From Bacteroidota bacterium (lineage in GTDB: Bacteria > Bacteroidota > Bacteroidia > B-17B0 > Aurantibacillaceae), in the NCBI GenBank assembly GCA_021323535.1, contig JAJONO010000002.1, forward strand, positions 1 to 64,000: a stretch of 64,000 bases of DNA, in the 5' to 3' direction. Shown piece after piece: positions 1-9,241 of this stretch (position 1 is the stretch's first letter; each line of letters starts with the position of its first letter). A program made the translations under genes and the position numbers. A model generated the notes under the pieces. The model saw nothing but the letters and a program-made list of their open reading frames with translations. It made no database searches and was not told where the DNA came from.

Positions 1-327
1 TGTACTGTTACGCTTTGTCACAGTAAAACAAAAGATCTGAAATCCTTCACAAAAAGCGCTGATATTTTAATTTGTGCTTTAGGTAGCCCCGATTTTGTAA
101 CCGCCGATATGGTTAAAGAGGGCGCTGTTGTAGTGGATGTTGGTACAACCCGTGTGGCGAGCGCAGATTCAAAAACAGGATACAAATTAAAAGGCGACGT
201 TAAGTTTGACGAAGTGGCTCCTAAATGCAGTTTCATAACTCCTGTTCCGGGAGGCGTTGGACCAATGACGATAGCGAGTCTTATTAAGAATACGTTGTTG
301 GCGGCGAAGAAGGAGATTTATAAGTAG
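1..327 (+). CDS. folD: FolD, C-terminal part (5' truncated by window edge)
   Basis: Bifunctional methylenetetrahydrofolate dehydrogenase / methenyltetrahydrofolate cyclohydrolase, a cytosolic enzyme that interconverts one-carbon folates using NADP. The frame is open from the first base, and only the last 108 residues are present. Visible are the end of the Rossmann-type NAD(P) domain ([11 protein letters not shown], then GAVVVDVGT) and the family signature [12 protein letters not shown] close to the C-terminus. The first in-frame ATG, at 109, is internal to the domain and is not the real start. The stop is followed after 21 nt by a TTG-started gene on the same strand. Identity is firm; the upstream part cannot be judged. 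Confidence 0.93.
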   Translation, partial: CTVTLCHSKTKDLKSFTKSADILICALGSPDFVTADMVKEGAVVVDVGTTRVASADSKTGYKLKGDVKFDEVAPKCSFITPVPGGVGPMTIASLIKNTLLAAKKEIYK

Positions 328-348
328 CTTCGATAATCCTGTGAAAGT

Positions 349-915
349 TTGAATAGCAAACATTCAATAAACATCAATGTTTCCAGGAAATCGGCTGTTT
401 TTATTTATTTGTTGATTTTTCTGATAGACGTACAGGTATTATCTAACTTCGGGCCACTTTCTAAAACTTCATCTCTTTTTGAAATTGCTTTTCTCAGCCT
501 GACAATTCCCTTTCTTTGTTTTGGTGTATATACATTATTATGCAAGCGGTTTACCTACAACGAAGTTAATATCGAGGATGAAAATACCGAACCAATTATC
601 ACCATTTCTGAAGAAGAAATAGTTTGTAATTACCCTTCGTCATTCAAAAAAGAAAAAATTTCTTGGCGTGACATTACAAAAATACAGGTTCTTACTACCG
701 ATGAAGGCCCTTATCTATGTGATGTGTTCCTGATCTTGAGGGACACGAATGATAAAGGCATTGTAATACCACAATACAAACAAAAAGAAACAAAGCAGGT
801 TCTCGACAGAATACTAAAATTTGAAGGTTTCGATAACAGGTTGTTTATAGAAGCTATGGGATCCACTGAAATTAAATGGTTCACTGTTTGGGAAAAAGAC
901 AAACCATTTAAGTAA
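349..915 (+). CDS. Two-TM protein of unknown function with soluble C-terminal domain
   Basis: I do not recognise the family with certainty. The 188-residue product has two hydrophobic helices (about residues 14-33 and 42-64) and then a mostly beta-rich soluble domain of about 120 residues. The pattern (ITISEEEIVC, then KISWRDITKIQV) resembles the PH-like domain seen in STM3941-type two-TM proteins; that is an inference. The start is a TTG at 349; no in-frame ATG lies before the hydrophobic region, and the GTG at 341 runs straight into a stop. It lies 21 nt after folD and may be read through from it. Confidence 0.65.
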   Translation: MNSKHSININVSRKSAVFIYLLIFLIDVQVLSNFGPLSKTSSLFEIAFLSLTIPFLCFGVYTLLCKRFTYNEVNIEDENTEPIITISEEEIVCNYPSSFKKEKISWRDITKIQVLTTDEGPYLCDVFLILRDTNDKGIVIPQYKQKETKQVLDRILKFEGFDNRLFIEAMGSTEIKWFTVWEKDKPFK

Positions 916-1058
916 ATACTTCGAGAAGAATTTCAATTAAATCAAAAGAAACATAATCTAACAAACTTCCATTATTTTCCTCTTTCTTTTTCTTCCTGTC
1001 TTCCATCTTTTAGAAATAAATCAGACCACTACTTTAAATAATCATTCTCAACATTTAA

Positions 1059-2291
1059 CTACTTCTTCATATCCTTCAAAATCCTCACCGAAAAGAGGAA
1101 CAGCATAAACGATGCCAGGGCAATACACAGCCACATGAACCAGGGCTCCTGCCACATTTTCCTTTCAGGAGGAATAATTTTTATTGGTTCTGTCTGTGGA
1201 ATAACTTTTAAATCGGACACTTCAAGAGTTGGGACAAACTGGGAAATTTTGTTCCTGAAATACTCGATGTCGTAACTTGGTGTGTTCAATCTTTTATTAC
1301 CAGCCATTAAGGTATATTTCTCTCCTGCCTTAAAATCGGCTACCAGGTAGGTTTGCAGCTGCAGAAAATCGAAAGACTCCGGTTCAAGCGGAGGATTATC
1401 CTCGTTGCTGATCTCAATTTCAAACTCTGTTTCCCTGAAGCCGTGTAATTCAAAACTGTTATTGGTGTTGGAATTTAATTCGAATTCAAGAAGAACGTCT
1501 TTATAACGCTGCTCTTTGTGATTCACGAGTCGCACCCGATCGGCAATGATACGGGCCTGGCGCTTGTAATAATTCGGCGCTTTGAAACGGAAATTAACAC
1601 GATCGATACTGGTAGCATTTGAAAATTTAAATTTTGCCACACTTAATTTCTTTTCTTTATCCGTTGTAAAAGAAGTGACTTCAGGTTTCACTCCATTTAA
1701 TTTACCTGCACTTATGGCACCTTCGAAATAGCCGACTTTAAGAATGTTCAGGGGCAAAGTACTAAGATCGTTGATCTCTACTTTAATGTACTTGTAGTTC
1801 ACCATCGGGAAATGAAGAGTACGGTAGGCATGCACAGTTCCTTCGTCGTACAGGTGATACATGTGAATACCATCGCTAATGGAATACCATTGTTGTTTAT
1901 CATCGCTCCCCACCACATCGCATAATTTCCAGGCATCGGAATTGGCAATGCAAAGCACCGCGTTCTGCATAGGTTCTTTTTTAGGATTATTGATGATAAA
2001 GCTTGTGTATCTCCCCTTGCCTACTTCCTTGTTGGTAATTTCATATTCTTTAAAATTTACCGAAGGATAATTGAACGATTCATTCACCGTGAAATACGGA
2101 ACTTCGTTCTGGTTCTTATCATAGATCCTTACATCGTTAAAAGAAGTGCTGGCGATGTTTTTCAACTCCGGAGAGATGGCAAGAGCCTGCATAGCGCTTT
2201 TCTTCGCTTCCAGCGTGAGGCTATGGGTAAATGTCTGCGCACCAATAGCAAGTGCGCAGAACATGGAGAGACTAATCAGTTTTAGTTTCAT
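1059..2291 (-). CDS. DUF3999-type secreted/membrane-anchored protein
   Basis: The product has an N-terminal signal peptide (MKLKLISLSMFCALAIGAQ), a long beta-rich region with jelly-roll-like pairs, and a single C-terminal TM helix (WFMWLCIALASFMLFLFSV) followed by a basic tail, so it is probably anchored in the inner membrane with its bulk in the periplasm. The layout and the preceding DUF2339 gene match the DUF3999/DUF2339 pair found in many Gram-negative genomes; function is unknown. A longer reading from 2339 would put 16 charged residues before the signal peptide and overlap the upstream gene by 68 nt, so I chose the ATG at 2291, which leaves a 20-nt overlap and suggests translational coupling. 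Confidence 0.82.
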   Translation of the reverse strand: MKLKLISLSMFCALAIGAQTFTHSLTLEAKKSAMQALAISPELKNIASTSFNDVRIYDKNQNEVPYFTVNESFNYPSVNFKEYEITNKEVGKGRYTSFIINNPKKEPMQNAVLCIANSDAWKLCDVVGSDDKQQWYSISDGIHMYHLYDEGTVHAYRTLHFPMVNYKYIKVEINDLSTLPLNILKVGYFEGAISAGKLNGVKPEVTSFTTDKEKKLSVAKFKFSNATSIDRVNFRFKAPNYYKRQARIIADRVRLVNHKEQRYKDVLLEFELNSNTNNSFELHGFRETEFEIEISNEDNPPLEPESFDFLQLQTYLVADFKAGEKYTLMAGNKRLNTPSYDIEYFRNKISQFVPTLEVSDLKVIPQTEPIKIIPPERKMWQEPWFMWLCIALASFMLFLFSVRILKDMKK

Positions 2292-4758
2292 CTGAAATAG
2301 TTTTGTTTGTGGAAAGGTCTTCTTCCGGTTTAATTTCATCTACAATAATAGTTCTAATTTTCTGATACATGAACGACATGATCAGAAGTACTATACCAAG
2401 AATAATGAACGCGATGATTTTCCCAGCCTTGCTCACATCATTGATATCGTAAGCAAATAATTTGATAAGTGTAATTGCCAGAATAACCAGCGCCATCACA
2501 CGAAGCTGTTTAAGTTGCTTACGGATACCCACACTGAGGAACACGAAGGCTATAACGCCCCACAGAATTGGTAAGGCTACTTTTACAACCTGTTCATGAA
2601 CATAGTCAAATACATCTGAAACAATGTATGGTTCATCTATTCTCTTAAAGTCGTGAAGTTTTATCATCATTGTATTGAGAATAGCTTCATTACTTAAAAC
2701 AAGAATAGTGAAGATACCAAACACCCAAAGCAGGGCCGATTTGGCCGTAATAATAAAATTGTTTTGTTTTATCGCTGTACGAATGGTCATTATAACCTGC
2801 GTTGCCAATGCTATTAAAGCAATGAAATGTACAGTATAAGCAACCGTTAAATCATGTTCTCCCCTGCTTCTTTCGGCCATTTCCTTGTAAGGCGCGATGG
2901 AATAAATAAGTGAGAAATACAGGAAGTTGATACAAAGAAGTATGAACGCTACAACATTATTGGCAGCATTGTATCGCCATAATAACAGAACAGATAATAT
3001 TGAAGTAAAGGTAACATGATAAAAACATGAAACCGCTACGATCGAATTCTGCTCGCTGATGTACGATACGCTCTGCTGGTGCACTTCAAGGAAACCGGTG
3101 AGATAGGTAATAAAAATTCCTGCGACCCTTAAAATGTTCCCGTAAACGTGTGGATCAATTCCTTGTTTTATTTCGGGATCTTCTTTCTCCCTTTTTAATA
3201 AGAAAGAACCAAGGAATACAAACAAGGCACTGGACATTCCCGTGATGAATCCTTTATTTGTGAGAGGAGCCAAGCCATCGGGAGTGTATCCGTAAATATT
3301 AACATAATCCCAAACGAGGCTGAAGAACATTAATAAGCTCACAATAACCGAAGCCAGTTTGAAAGCCCACATCTGCGAACGCTGCGATAACCAGATGAGC
3401 AACGCTGCTTCAGCACCCCAGAACAAGGTGATGTAATTTCCTTTTAACTGAACCGGCGCTGCCAGTGTAGCAAAGGTAAGCGTCATGCCTATAAGAAGAT
3501 ATACAAGCTTTTTATCGGCCTTAAAGTATTTATAGAGCGCAATGGCCAGAATAAAATTAACAGCTGCCATAGCGATTGTATAAACACCTTTGTACTGCGG
3601 CATCCATTCATGAAGGATGATCATTCCTGAAGCGTAAAATACAAACGTGTTACTTATAAGAATGATGAGTTCAACGTATGTAAATTGTCTTCTTTCCTTA
3701 ATATTATTAATAACATTCATAAGCACAAATGTGATGTAGAATATCAATCCGAAAAAGAAAGCGCCTTTGTAAGGAGGATATTCCTGTCCGAGTACCTTGC
3801 TGCCAAGCCATGCGCAGTAAAGCAGAATGGTAAATGCGTATGCAAGAATATTAATAAGGTTCCATTTCTTAATATACGCGAGTACCAGCATTCCAATGTC
3901 GAGAATAAGAATGTAGCTGAATAAGACCTTGTAATTACCCTGGCCGGTACTTAACATAAACGGAACGGCAAAACCACCTGTAATAGCCAGCGCTGCAAGC
4001 TCTACACGGTCGTAAGCAACGGAGATAAATACCGCGAAACCTGTGATCACTGTCATAATAATAAAGGCCACAGTCTGCGAGAATAAATGATATTCATGGA
4101 AGCCAATCCCTATTGTAAAATAGAAAATAGCAATGGCGCCGGCCACAAGTACGGAACTGAATGGTTTGAATTTCAGTCTTAGCTTGTGCGCAAATCCCAT
4201 CACTATTCCACCGCAAAGAACACCAATGCCAACGCGCGCTACTTCGTTGATCCAGTTCTGGTCGATGGCGTACTTCACGAAGAAAGCAATACCCAATACA
4301 AGAATGGTAATAGCGATCTTACTAAGAAGATTTTCTCCAATGAATTTCTCGAGATCGGGATTTCTTTCTTTGAACTTATCCCACCATGATACCTCAGGCG
4401 TAATAACAACAGGCGGTTTATTTATTTTCACCTGCGGCTGCTCAATAACAGGAATGTTTACCTTAACTGGTTCCTCATCTTTCTTCTGTTCAATAATAAC
4501 AGGCGGAACCACTTTTTCGTCTTCTTTGTTTTTCTCTTCCTCTTTAATGATCTTCTCCTCTTCTTTTATAACAGGAGGTACAACTGTTTTTGTTGTTTCT
4601 TCCTGTTTAGGCGTCACCACAATTTTATCCTTCAATGCATCATTGAGCTGTTTTTGTAACAGATTAATGTGTTCGTGAAGTCGGGTGAATTTTGAGTTGT
4701 GCGTTACGTGAAATATGATCACCAGCACAATGAGGACAAACAATAAAAAAAATTCCAT
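2272..4758 (-). CDS. DUF2339 polytopic membrane protein
   Basis: An 828-residue inner-membrane protein. It begins with one TM helix, then a charged Lys/Glu/Pro-Val linker (about residues 25-130, with repeated VVPPVI-type words), then around twenty closely packed TM helices. ENLLSKIAITILVLGIAFFV at the start of the membrane region is typical of DUF2339 proteins. The biochemical role is unknown; in other bacteria the gene travels with DUF3999, as here. The linker could span the periplasm or bind peptidoglycan, which is inference. A good Bacteroidota promoter lies just upstream, so this is the first gene of a two-gene operon. Confidence 0.88.
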   Translation of the reverse strand: MEFFLLFVLIVLVIIFHVTHNSKFTRLHEHINLLQKQLNDALKDKIVVTPKQEETTKTVVPPVIKEEEKIIKEEEKNKEDEKVVPPVIIEQKKDEEPVKVNIPVIEQPQVKINKPPVVITPEVSWWDKFKERNPDLEKFIGENLLSKIAITILVLGIAFFVKYAIDQNWINEVARVGIGVLCGGIVMGFAHKLRLKFKPFSSVLVAGAIAIFYFTIGIGFHEYHLFSQTVAFIIMTVITGFAVFISVAYDRVELAALAITGGFAVPFMLSTGQGNYKVLFSYILILDIGMLVLAYIKKWNLINILAYAFTILLYCAWLGSKVLGQEYPPYKGAFFFGLIFYITFVLMNVINNIKERRQFTYVELIILISNTFVFYASGMIILHEWMPQYKGVYTIAMAAVNFILAIALYKYFKADKKLVYLLIGMTLTFATLAAPVQLKGNYITLFWGAEAALLIWLSQRSQMWAFKLASVIVSLLMFFSLVWDYVNIYGYTPDGLAPLTNKGFITGMSSALFVFLGSFLLKREKEDPEIKQGIDPHVYGNILRVAGIFITYLTGFLEVHQQSVSYISEQNSIVAVSCFYHVTFTSILSVLLLWRYNAANNVVAFILLCINFLYFSLIYSIAPYKEMAERSRGEHDLTVAYTVHFIALIALATQVIMTIRTAIKQNNFIITAKSALLWVFGIFTILVLSNEAILNTMMIKLHDFKRIDEPYIVSDVFDYVHEQVVKVALPILWGVIAFVFLSVGIRKQLKQLRVMALVILAITLIKLFAYDINDVSKAGKIIAFIILGIVLLIMSFMYQKIRTIIVDEIKPEEDLSTNKTISDETKTD

Positions 4759-4775
4759 GCGGATATTTTATAAAT

Positions 4776-4804
4776 TAAAGATACAACTATAATCGTTTTA
4801 CAAA
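4776..4804 (-). promoter_or_regulatory. Promoter of the DUF2339/DUF3999 operon
   Basis: On the minus strand TTTG (4801-4804) and TATCTTTA (4776-4783) are separated by 17 bp, matching the Bacteroidota primary-sigma pattern TTTG-N17-23-TAnnTTTG with one mismatch at the last base. It ends 17 nt before the ATG at 4758. Confidence 0.5.
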
Positions 4805-5016
4805 ACACCCGGTTACCTCTTAGTAGTACACAAAATCCTGTTTTAGTTTCAATAAATCGCTTTATCAGCTTGATCCTCACCAATAAATGACATCCGTTAA
4901 AAAAATATAACGGCCCATTGCGAATGAAGGGTTGGTGGCATTTGTGGGTACGGTTGGTTTTCGTTTCAATTTTCGCAAAACGATGTACGTTGTATTTATG
5001 AATTTTCGTCATATAT

Positions 5017-5377
5017 GACCCCGCTGGGGTCAATACGAATTTGTTTTCGCAAATTCTATACATGTTTGACTCCTATGGAGTCAGTCAGCGGATACATTAA
5101 TTTAAACCAGATCACATGTTTGATTCCTACAGGGTCTGTCAACGGATACATTAACATAAATCAGAATGTATGTTTGATTCCTATATAGTCAGGTATTAGT
5201 AAAAAATTAAATATAAACCGAATACATGTTTGACTCCTATGGAGTCAGTCAGTGGAAAAAAAATTGCACAAACAAATACCTTTGTGACTTCTACGGAGTT
5301 ACACCTGCTTAGGATTCCAGAGAAATCCAACGTTTGTAGATAATGTTACAAAAGCGACATACGACCCCAGAGGGGTC
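5017..5377. repeat. Array of seven 15-bp palindromes with about 54-bp period
   Basis: Seven imperfect copies of a 15-bp inverted repeat (GACTCCTATGGAGTC type) start at 5017, 5068, 5122, 5176, 5232, 5286 and 5363. Spacings are 51, 54, 54, 56, 54 and 77 bp. The outermost copies carry GACCCC/GGGGTC arms, the inner ones GACTCC/GGAGTC arms. Inner units also share flanking words (CAGCGGATACATTAA, CATGTTTGA), so this is a decayed tandem array of a longer unit, not isolated palindromes. It occupies most of the 627-bp gap between the divergent DUF2339 operon and the MacB-type gene; no gene is supported in this gap. It resembles REP-type elements. Confidence 0.78.
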
Positions 5378-5385
5378 GAACTTGA

Positions 5386-6708
5386 ATGAATCAATACCGT
5401 TCAAAATCCAATATCGCAGTTTATCATTTAATATTCTTACGACAGAACATATTCTTTATCTTTATATCATTGAATTTTCTCAAAGAAAATATCTCCATCG
5501 CCCTCGATTCCATTAAAGCGAACCGTCTCCGGGCCATTATCACCATGCTTATCATCAGCATTGGCATCATGGCCCTGGTTGGAATTCTTTCTGCTATTGA
5601 CGCCATTAAAAACGGAATCAACAACAATTTCACCAGTATGGGCGCCAACACGTTTACGATCCGTAATGCCGAAACCAATATCCGCGTTGGAAGAAAGGGT
5701 CGAAAAGCGCGCAGTCATGAACCCATTACCTACAAAGAAGCCATGCGTTTCAGAAATGAATTCAATTTTCCTGTCGTTACATCTGTCTCCACTCTTGCGA
5801 GTTGGAATGCAAGGATCAAATACGAAAACAAAAAAACGAATCCGAACATTCAGGTTTTTGGCAGCGACGAAAACTATATTGTTACAGCTGGGTACGAGCT
5901 CGAAAATGGTAGAAACTTTAACGCGAACGAAATTAAAAGCGGAACCAATCTCGTCATTCTCGGAAAAGAAATAGCCACGTTGTTATTCGGAGATAAAACC
6001 GATCCTGTTGATAAAACTATTCGTATTGGCGCCACACGCTACAAAGTCGTTGGTGTGTTGAAAACAAAAGGAAACGGGGCAGGTTTTGGCGGAGATAAGA
6101 TTGTGATCATTCCTCTTACTAACGCCCGACAGTATTTCGCGAAACCCGACATGAGCTTTACCATTAATGTACTTACAAAAAACAGTTTACTTCTGGATAT
6201 AATTCTAAATGAAGCGCGCGGACTTTTCCGTAAGATCAGGAAAATTTCTACCACAGGCGACGATGATTTTGATGTTGTGAAATCTGATAGCCTGGCCACG
6301 CTACTCATCAGTAACCTTCAGAAAGTAACAGCTGGCGCCACTATCATTGGTCTCATTACCCTTCTTGGTGCAGCGATAGGTCTCATGAACATTATGCTTG
6401 TGAGTGTAACAGAACGTACCCGCGAAATTGGCATCCGCAAAGCGATGGGGGCCACGCAAAAAATAATTAAAAACCAGTTCCTTATTGAAAGTGTGGTGAT
6501 TTGTGTGATGGGCGGGGCCCTGGGTATTTTTTTAGGAATTGTTATCGGAAATCTTATCAGCTTCGCATTAGAGACAGGTTTTTTCATTCCATGGTTCTGG
6601 ATCATTACCGGTGTGATCATTTGTATTGTTGTTGGACTGGTAAGCGGTTATATTCCTGCCAAGCGTGCCTCGCAACTGGATCCGATTGAGAGCCTGAGAT
6701 TCGAGTAG
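5386..6708 (+). CDS. MacB-type ABC transporter permease (FtsX-like)
   Basis: Inner-membrane permease subunit of a MacB-family mechanotransmission ABC transporter. After the first TM helix (about residues 50-70) comes a periplasmic MacB_PCD-type domain (about 75-300), then three TM helices of the FtsX domain (about 315-440) with the family motif [14 protein letters not shown] and the end [17 protein letters not shown]. No ATPase gene is adjacent, so its partner must be elsewhere. The ATG at 5386 gives about 28 extra hydrophobic residues; an in-frame TTG at 5470 (starting [20 protein letters not shown]) fits the family N-terminus better. The palindrome array ends 8 nt upstream. Confidence 0.86.
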   Translation: MNQYRSKSNIAVYHLIFLRQNIFFIFISLNFLKENISIALDSIKANRLRAIITMLIISIGIMALVGILSAIDAIKNGINNNFTSMGANTFTIRNAETNIRVGRKGRKARSHEPITYKEAMRFRNEFNFPVVTSVSTLASWNARIKYENKKTNPNIQVFGSDENYIVTAGYELENGRNFNANEIKSGTNLVILGKEIATLLFGDKTDPVDKTIRIGATRYKVVGVLKTKGNGAGFGGDKIVIIPLTNARQYFAKPDMSFTINVLTKNSLLLDIILNEARGLFRKIRKISTTGDDDFDVVKSDSLATLLISNLQKVTAGATIIGLITLLGAAIGLMNIMLVSVTERTREIGIRKAMGATQKIIKNQFLIESVVICVMGGALGIFLGIVIGNLISFALETGFFIPWFWIITGVIICIVVGLVSGYIPAKRASQLDPIESLRFE

Positions 6709-6820
6709 TTCTCGCAGAGACCACTGAGATAACGGAGTTCGCAGAGGGATAAATGATGAAATGACATAGGATCAGTGGACTAACATAGTCTTTTATCATT
6801 AGTCTTAAATCATTAATCCA
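6709..6820. repeat. Word-like intergenic repeats
   Basis: Directly after the stop codon the spacer reads as variants of CTCGCAGAGACCACTGAGA, GGAGTTCGCAGAGGG and then ATGATGAAATGACATAGG / CATTAGTCTTAAATCATTAA. The first set shares vocabulary with the spacer at 18.5-18.8 kb. No gene is supported. Confidence 0.4.
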
Positions 6821-6900
6821 CAGTGTTTCATTTCTTTTGATAAAACAGTGCAATTTTTAATAAGACAAGCTTAAAAAATCTATTAATTTTATCGGCATTG

Positions 6901-6908
6901 TATTTCTG
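6901..6908 (+). promoter_or_regulatory. Putative -7 box abutting the terC start
   Basis: TATTTCTG (one mismatch to TAnnTTTG) ends exactly 4 nt before the ATG at 6913. No convincing -33 TTTG is present at 17-23 bp. If it is used, the transcript would begin at or within a base or two of the start codon. Confidence 0.3.
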
Positions 6909-6912
6909 AATT

Positions 6913-7698
6913 ATGTTCGACAATTTATTTACAGTTGAGGCGCTGTTAAGCCTCCTTAGTCTAACCGTGATGGAGATCCTTTTGGGTATAGACAATGTTA
7001 TCTTCGTTTCCATAGTAATGTCCCGCTTAAGCAAAGAGGACGCTAAAAAAGCCAGCCTTATCTGGATGAGCGTTGGTATTGTGATGCGCATCACTTTACT
7101 TTTTGTTCTTGTTTTCCTTTTAAAAGGCGAAAAAGAATTATTTACCTTGTGGGGACACGGTGTTCAGCTCAAAGACATTATCATGCTGGCCGGTGGTTTG
7201 TTTTTGTTGGTGAACAGCACACTTGAGATCCACAACAAAGTGGAAGGCGCCAATGAAGAAGGTGAAGAAGCAAAAGCCAATCTTAAAAAAGGATTTAAGG
7301 CCATTATGACACAGATCATTCTCATTGACCTTGTTTTTAGTATGGATGGGATCGTAACAGCTATTGGTATGGCCCGCCAATTGCCTATTATGGCGGCGGC
7401 AGTAGTAATAAGTATGGCGGTTATGTTTTATTATGCTCCTAAAATCTCGGCTTTCATCAACGTTCACCCTACTTTCAAAATACTTGCTTTATCCTTTCTT
7501 GTTCTCATTGCTGTTTTGCTGGTGGTAGAAGGAATTCATGTTGAAACAATTCATTTACCAAAAGGCTATATTTATTTTGCAATGGCCTTCAGTTTTATTG
7601 TAGAACTCTTAAATTTACGTTTCCGTAAAAAAACTAATCCTGTTCAATTACGCAACCATAACCTTGATGAAAATCAACCTAACAACAACAAGAAATGA
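6913..7698 (+). CDS. TerC/Alx-family integral membrane protein
   Basis: A 261-residue inner-membrane protein of the TerC family, whose members are linked to metal (Mn/Ca) export and tellurite-associated stress. Seven or so TM helices are visible. Two acidic motifs typical of the family are present: [15 protein letters not shown] in TM1 and [17 protein letters not shown] in the second half, each with Asp residues thought to line the ion path. A charged cytosolic loop ([19 protein letters not shown]) sits between the halves. The stop overlaps the start of the downstream carboxylase gene by 4 nt (ATGA), so the two are co-translated although no functional link is obvious. Confidence 0.92.
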   Translation: MFDNLFTVEALLSLLSLTVMEILLGIDNVIFVSIVMSRLSKEDAKKASLIWMSVGIVMRITLLFVLVFLLKGEKELFTLWGHGVQLKDIIMLAGGLFLLVNSTLEIHNKVEGANEEGEEAKANLKKGFKAIMTQIILIDLVFSMDGIVTAIGMARQLPIMAAAVVISMAVMFYYAPKISAFINVHPTFKILALSFLVLIAVLLVVEGIHVETIHLPKGYIYFAMAFSFIVELLNLRFRKKTNPVQLRNHNLDENQPNNNKK

Positions 7699-9236
7699 AC
7701 GAAAAAATAAAAATATTAGATCAGAAAAAATCGGAAGCTCTTTTAGGTGGGGGACAAAAACGCATTGACGCGCAGCATAAAAAAGGAAAACTTACCGCGC
7801 GCGAACGTATTCACTTTTTAATGGATGAAGGATCCTTTGAGGAGATTGGAATGCTCGTACAACACCGCAGCAATGATTTTGGGCTTGATAAAGAAAAGTA
7901 TTTAGGAGATGGAGTTGTTACTGGGTATGGAACTGTTTCGGGAAGACTGGTGTACGTTTTCTCTCAGGATTTCACAGTGTTTGGAGGAAGTTTGAGTGAA
8001 ACCCACGCCGAAAAGATCTGTAAGATCATGGATCTTGCCATGAAAAACGGGGCGCCTGTGATTGGTCTAAACGACAGCGGGGGCGCGCGAATCCAGGAAG
8101 GTGTTGTTTCGTTAGGAGGCTATGCCGATATTTTTTACAGGAATGTTAGAAGCAGCGGCGTTATTCCGCAACTCTCCGCCATTATGGGTCCATGTGCCGG
8201 CGGAGCGGTTTACAGCCCGGCCATGACCGATTTTATTCTCATGGTAGAAAATACCAGTTACATGTTTGTAACAGGACCAAACGTTGTAAAAACAGTAACA
8301 CACGAAGAAGTTACCAGCGAAGAACTCGGAGGTGCCATGACACACGCTACAAAAAGTGGTGTGACCCATTTTGCCTGCGCCAACGAAGTGGAGGCCATCA
8401 ATTATTTAAAGCAACTGCTGAGCTATATTCCGCAGAACTGTGAAGAAGACGCGCCTTCTGTTCCTTATGAAATGGGAAATGAAGAAAGAGAAGAATTAAA
8501 TGCGATCATTCCTGAAAATGCCAATCAGCCTTACGACATCCGCGAGGTCATCGAAAAAGTAATAGACACGGATTCATTTTTTGAAGTGCATAAATTATTT
8601 GCCGAAAATATTGTTGTTGGCTTTGCTCGTCTGGCCGGCAAAAGCATTGGCATTGTGGCTAACCAGCCCGCAGTACTTGCCGGTGTATTAGATATTCATT
8701 CATCTACCAAAGCGGCTCGTTTTGTAAGATTCTGCGACTCATTCAATATTCCTCTACTTGTGTTTGAAGATGTTCCCGGATTTTTACCAGGCACCGACCA
8801 GGAATGGAACGCTATCATTACTAACGGAGCAAAATTATTGTACGCGTTCAGCGAGGCCACTGTTCCAAGAATTACAGTGATTACCCGCAAGGCTTACGGT
8901 GGAGCCTATGATGTAATGAACAGTAAACACATTGGCGCCGATATGAACTTTGCTTGGCCAAGCGCTGAAATTGCGGTAATGGGAGCCAAAGGCGCGGCCG
9001 AAATTATTTTCAAAGGTGAAATTTCATCGGCGAAAGATAAAGACGCGAAATGGAAGGAAAAAGAAACCGAATATCAAACCATGTTTGCTAATCCATATCG
9101 CGCTGCAGAAAGAGGATTCATTGACGAAGTTATCAAACCTTCCGAAACAAGGATCAAACTCATCAAGGCCTTTAAAATGCTTGAAAATAAGGTAGACAAA
9201 CTTCCAAAGAAAAAACACGGTAATATTCCTCTCTAA
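7695..9236 (+). CDS. Propionyl-CoA carboxylase beta-type carboxyltransferase
   Basis: A 513-residue cytosolic carboxyltransferase subunit of a biotin-dependent acyl-CoA carboxylase, or of a methylmalonyl-CoA decarboxylase. It covers both crotonase-like halves: the N-half with [18 protein letters not shown] and [15 protein letters not shown] (acyl-CoA pocket and oxyanion loop), and the C-half with [16 protein letters not shown] and AYGGAYDVM (biotin side). Length and motifs match PccB/MmdA. No biotin carboxylase or biotin carrier gene is adjacent, so substrate and complex cannot be fixed from context. The start overlaps the terC stop by 4 nt. Confidence 0.93.
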   Translation: MNEKIKILDQKKSEALLGGGQKRIDAQHKKGKLTARERIHFLMDEGSFEEIGMLVQHRSNDFGLDKEKYLGDGVVTGYGTVSGRLVYVFSQDFTVFGGSLSETHAEKICKIMDLAMKNGAPVIGLNDSGGARIQEGVVSLGGYADIFYRNVRSSGVIPQLSAIMGPCAGGAVYSPAMTDFILMVENTSYMFVTGPNVVKTVTHEEVTSEELGGAMTHATKSGVTHFACANEVEAINYLKQLLSYIPQNCEEDAPSVPYEMGNEEREELNAIIPENANQPYDIREVIEKVIDTDSFFEVHKLFAENIVVGFARLAGKSIGIVANQPAVLAGVLDIHSSTKAARFVRFCDSFNIPLLVFEDVPGFLPGTDQEWNAIITNGAKLLYAFSEATVPRITVITRKAYGGAYDVMNSKHIGADMNFAWPSAEIAVMGAKGAAEIIFKGEISSAKDKDAKWKEKETEYQTMFANPYRAAERGFIDEVIKPSETRIKLIKAFKMLENKVDKLPKKKHGNIPL

Positions 9237-9241
9237 AATTT

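Noticed and set aside
4133-4678. 181-residue plus-strand frame within DUF2339
   Set aside because: Antisense shadow of the TM region and the Lys/Glu/Pro linker; it turns the linker codons into Ser/Phe runs.
4719-5063. 114-residue minus-strand reading frame upstream of DUF2339
   Set aside because: It runs through the promoter and two of the palindromes and overlaps the DUF2339 start; composition is not protein-like.
5017-5377. CRISPR array
   Set aside because: The period is even, but the repeat is only 15 bp, differs between copies, and the spacers are related to each other; no cas gene is present.
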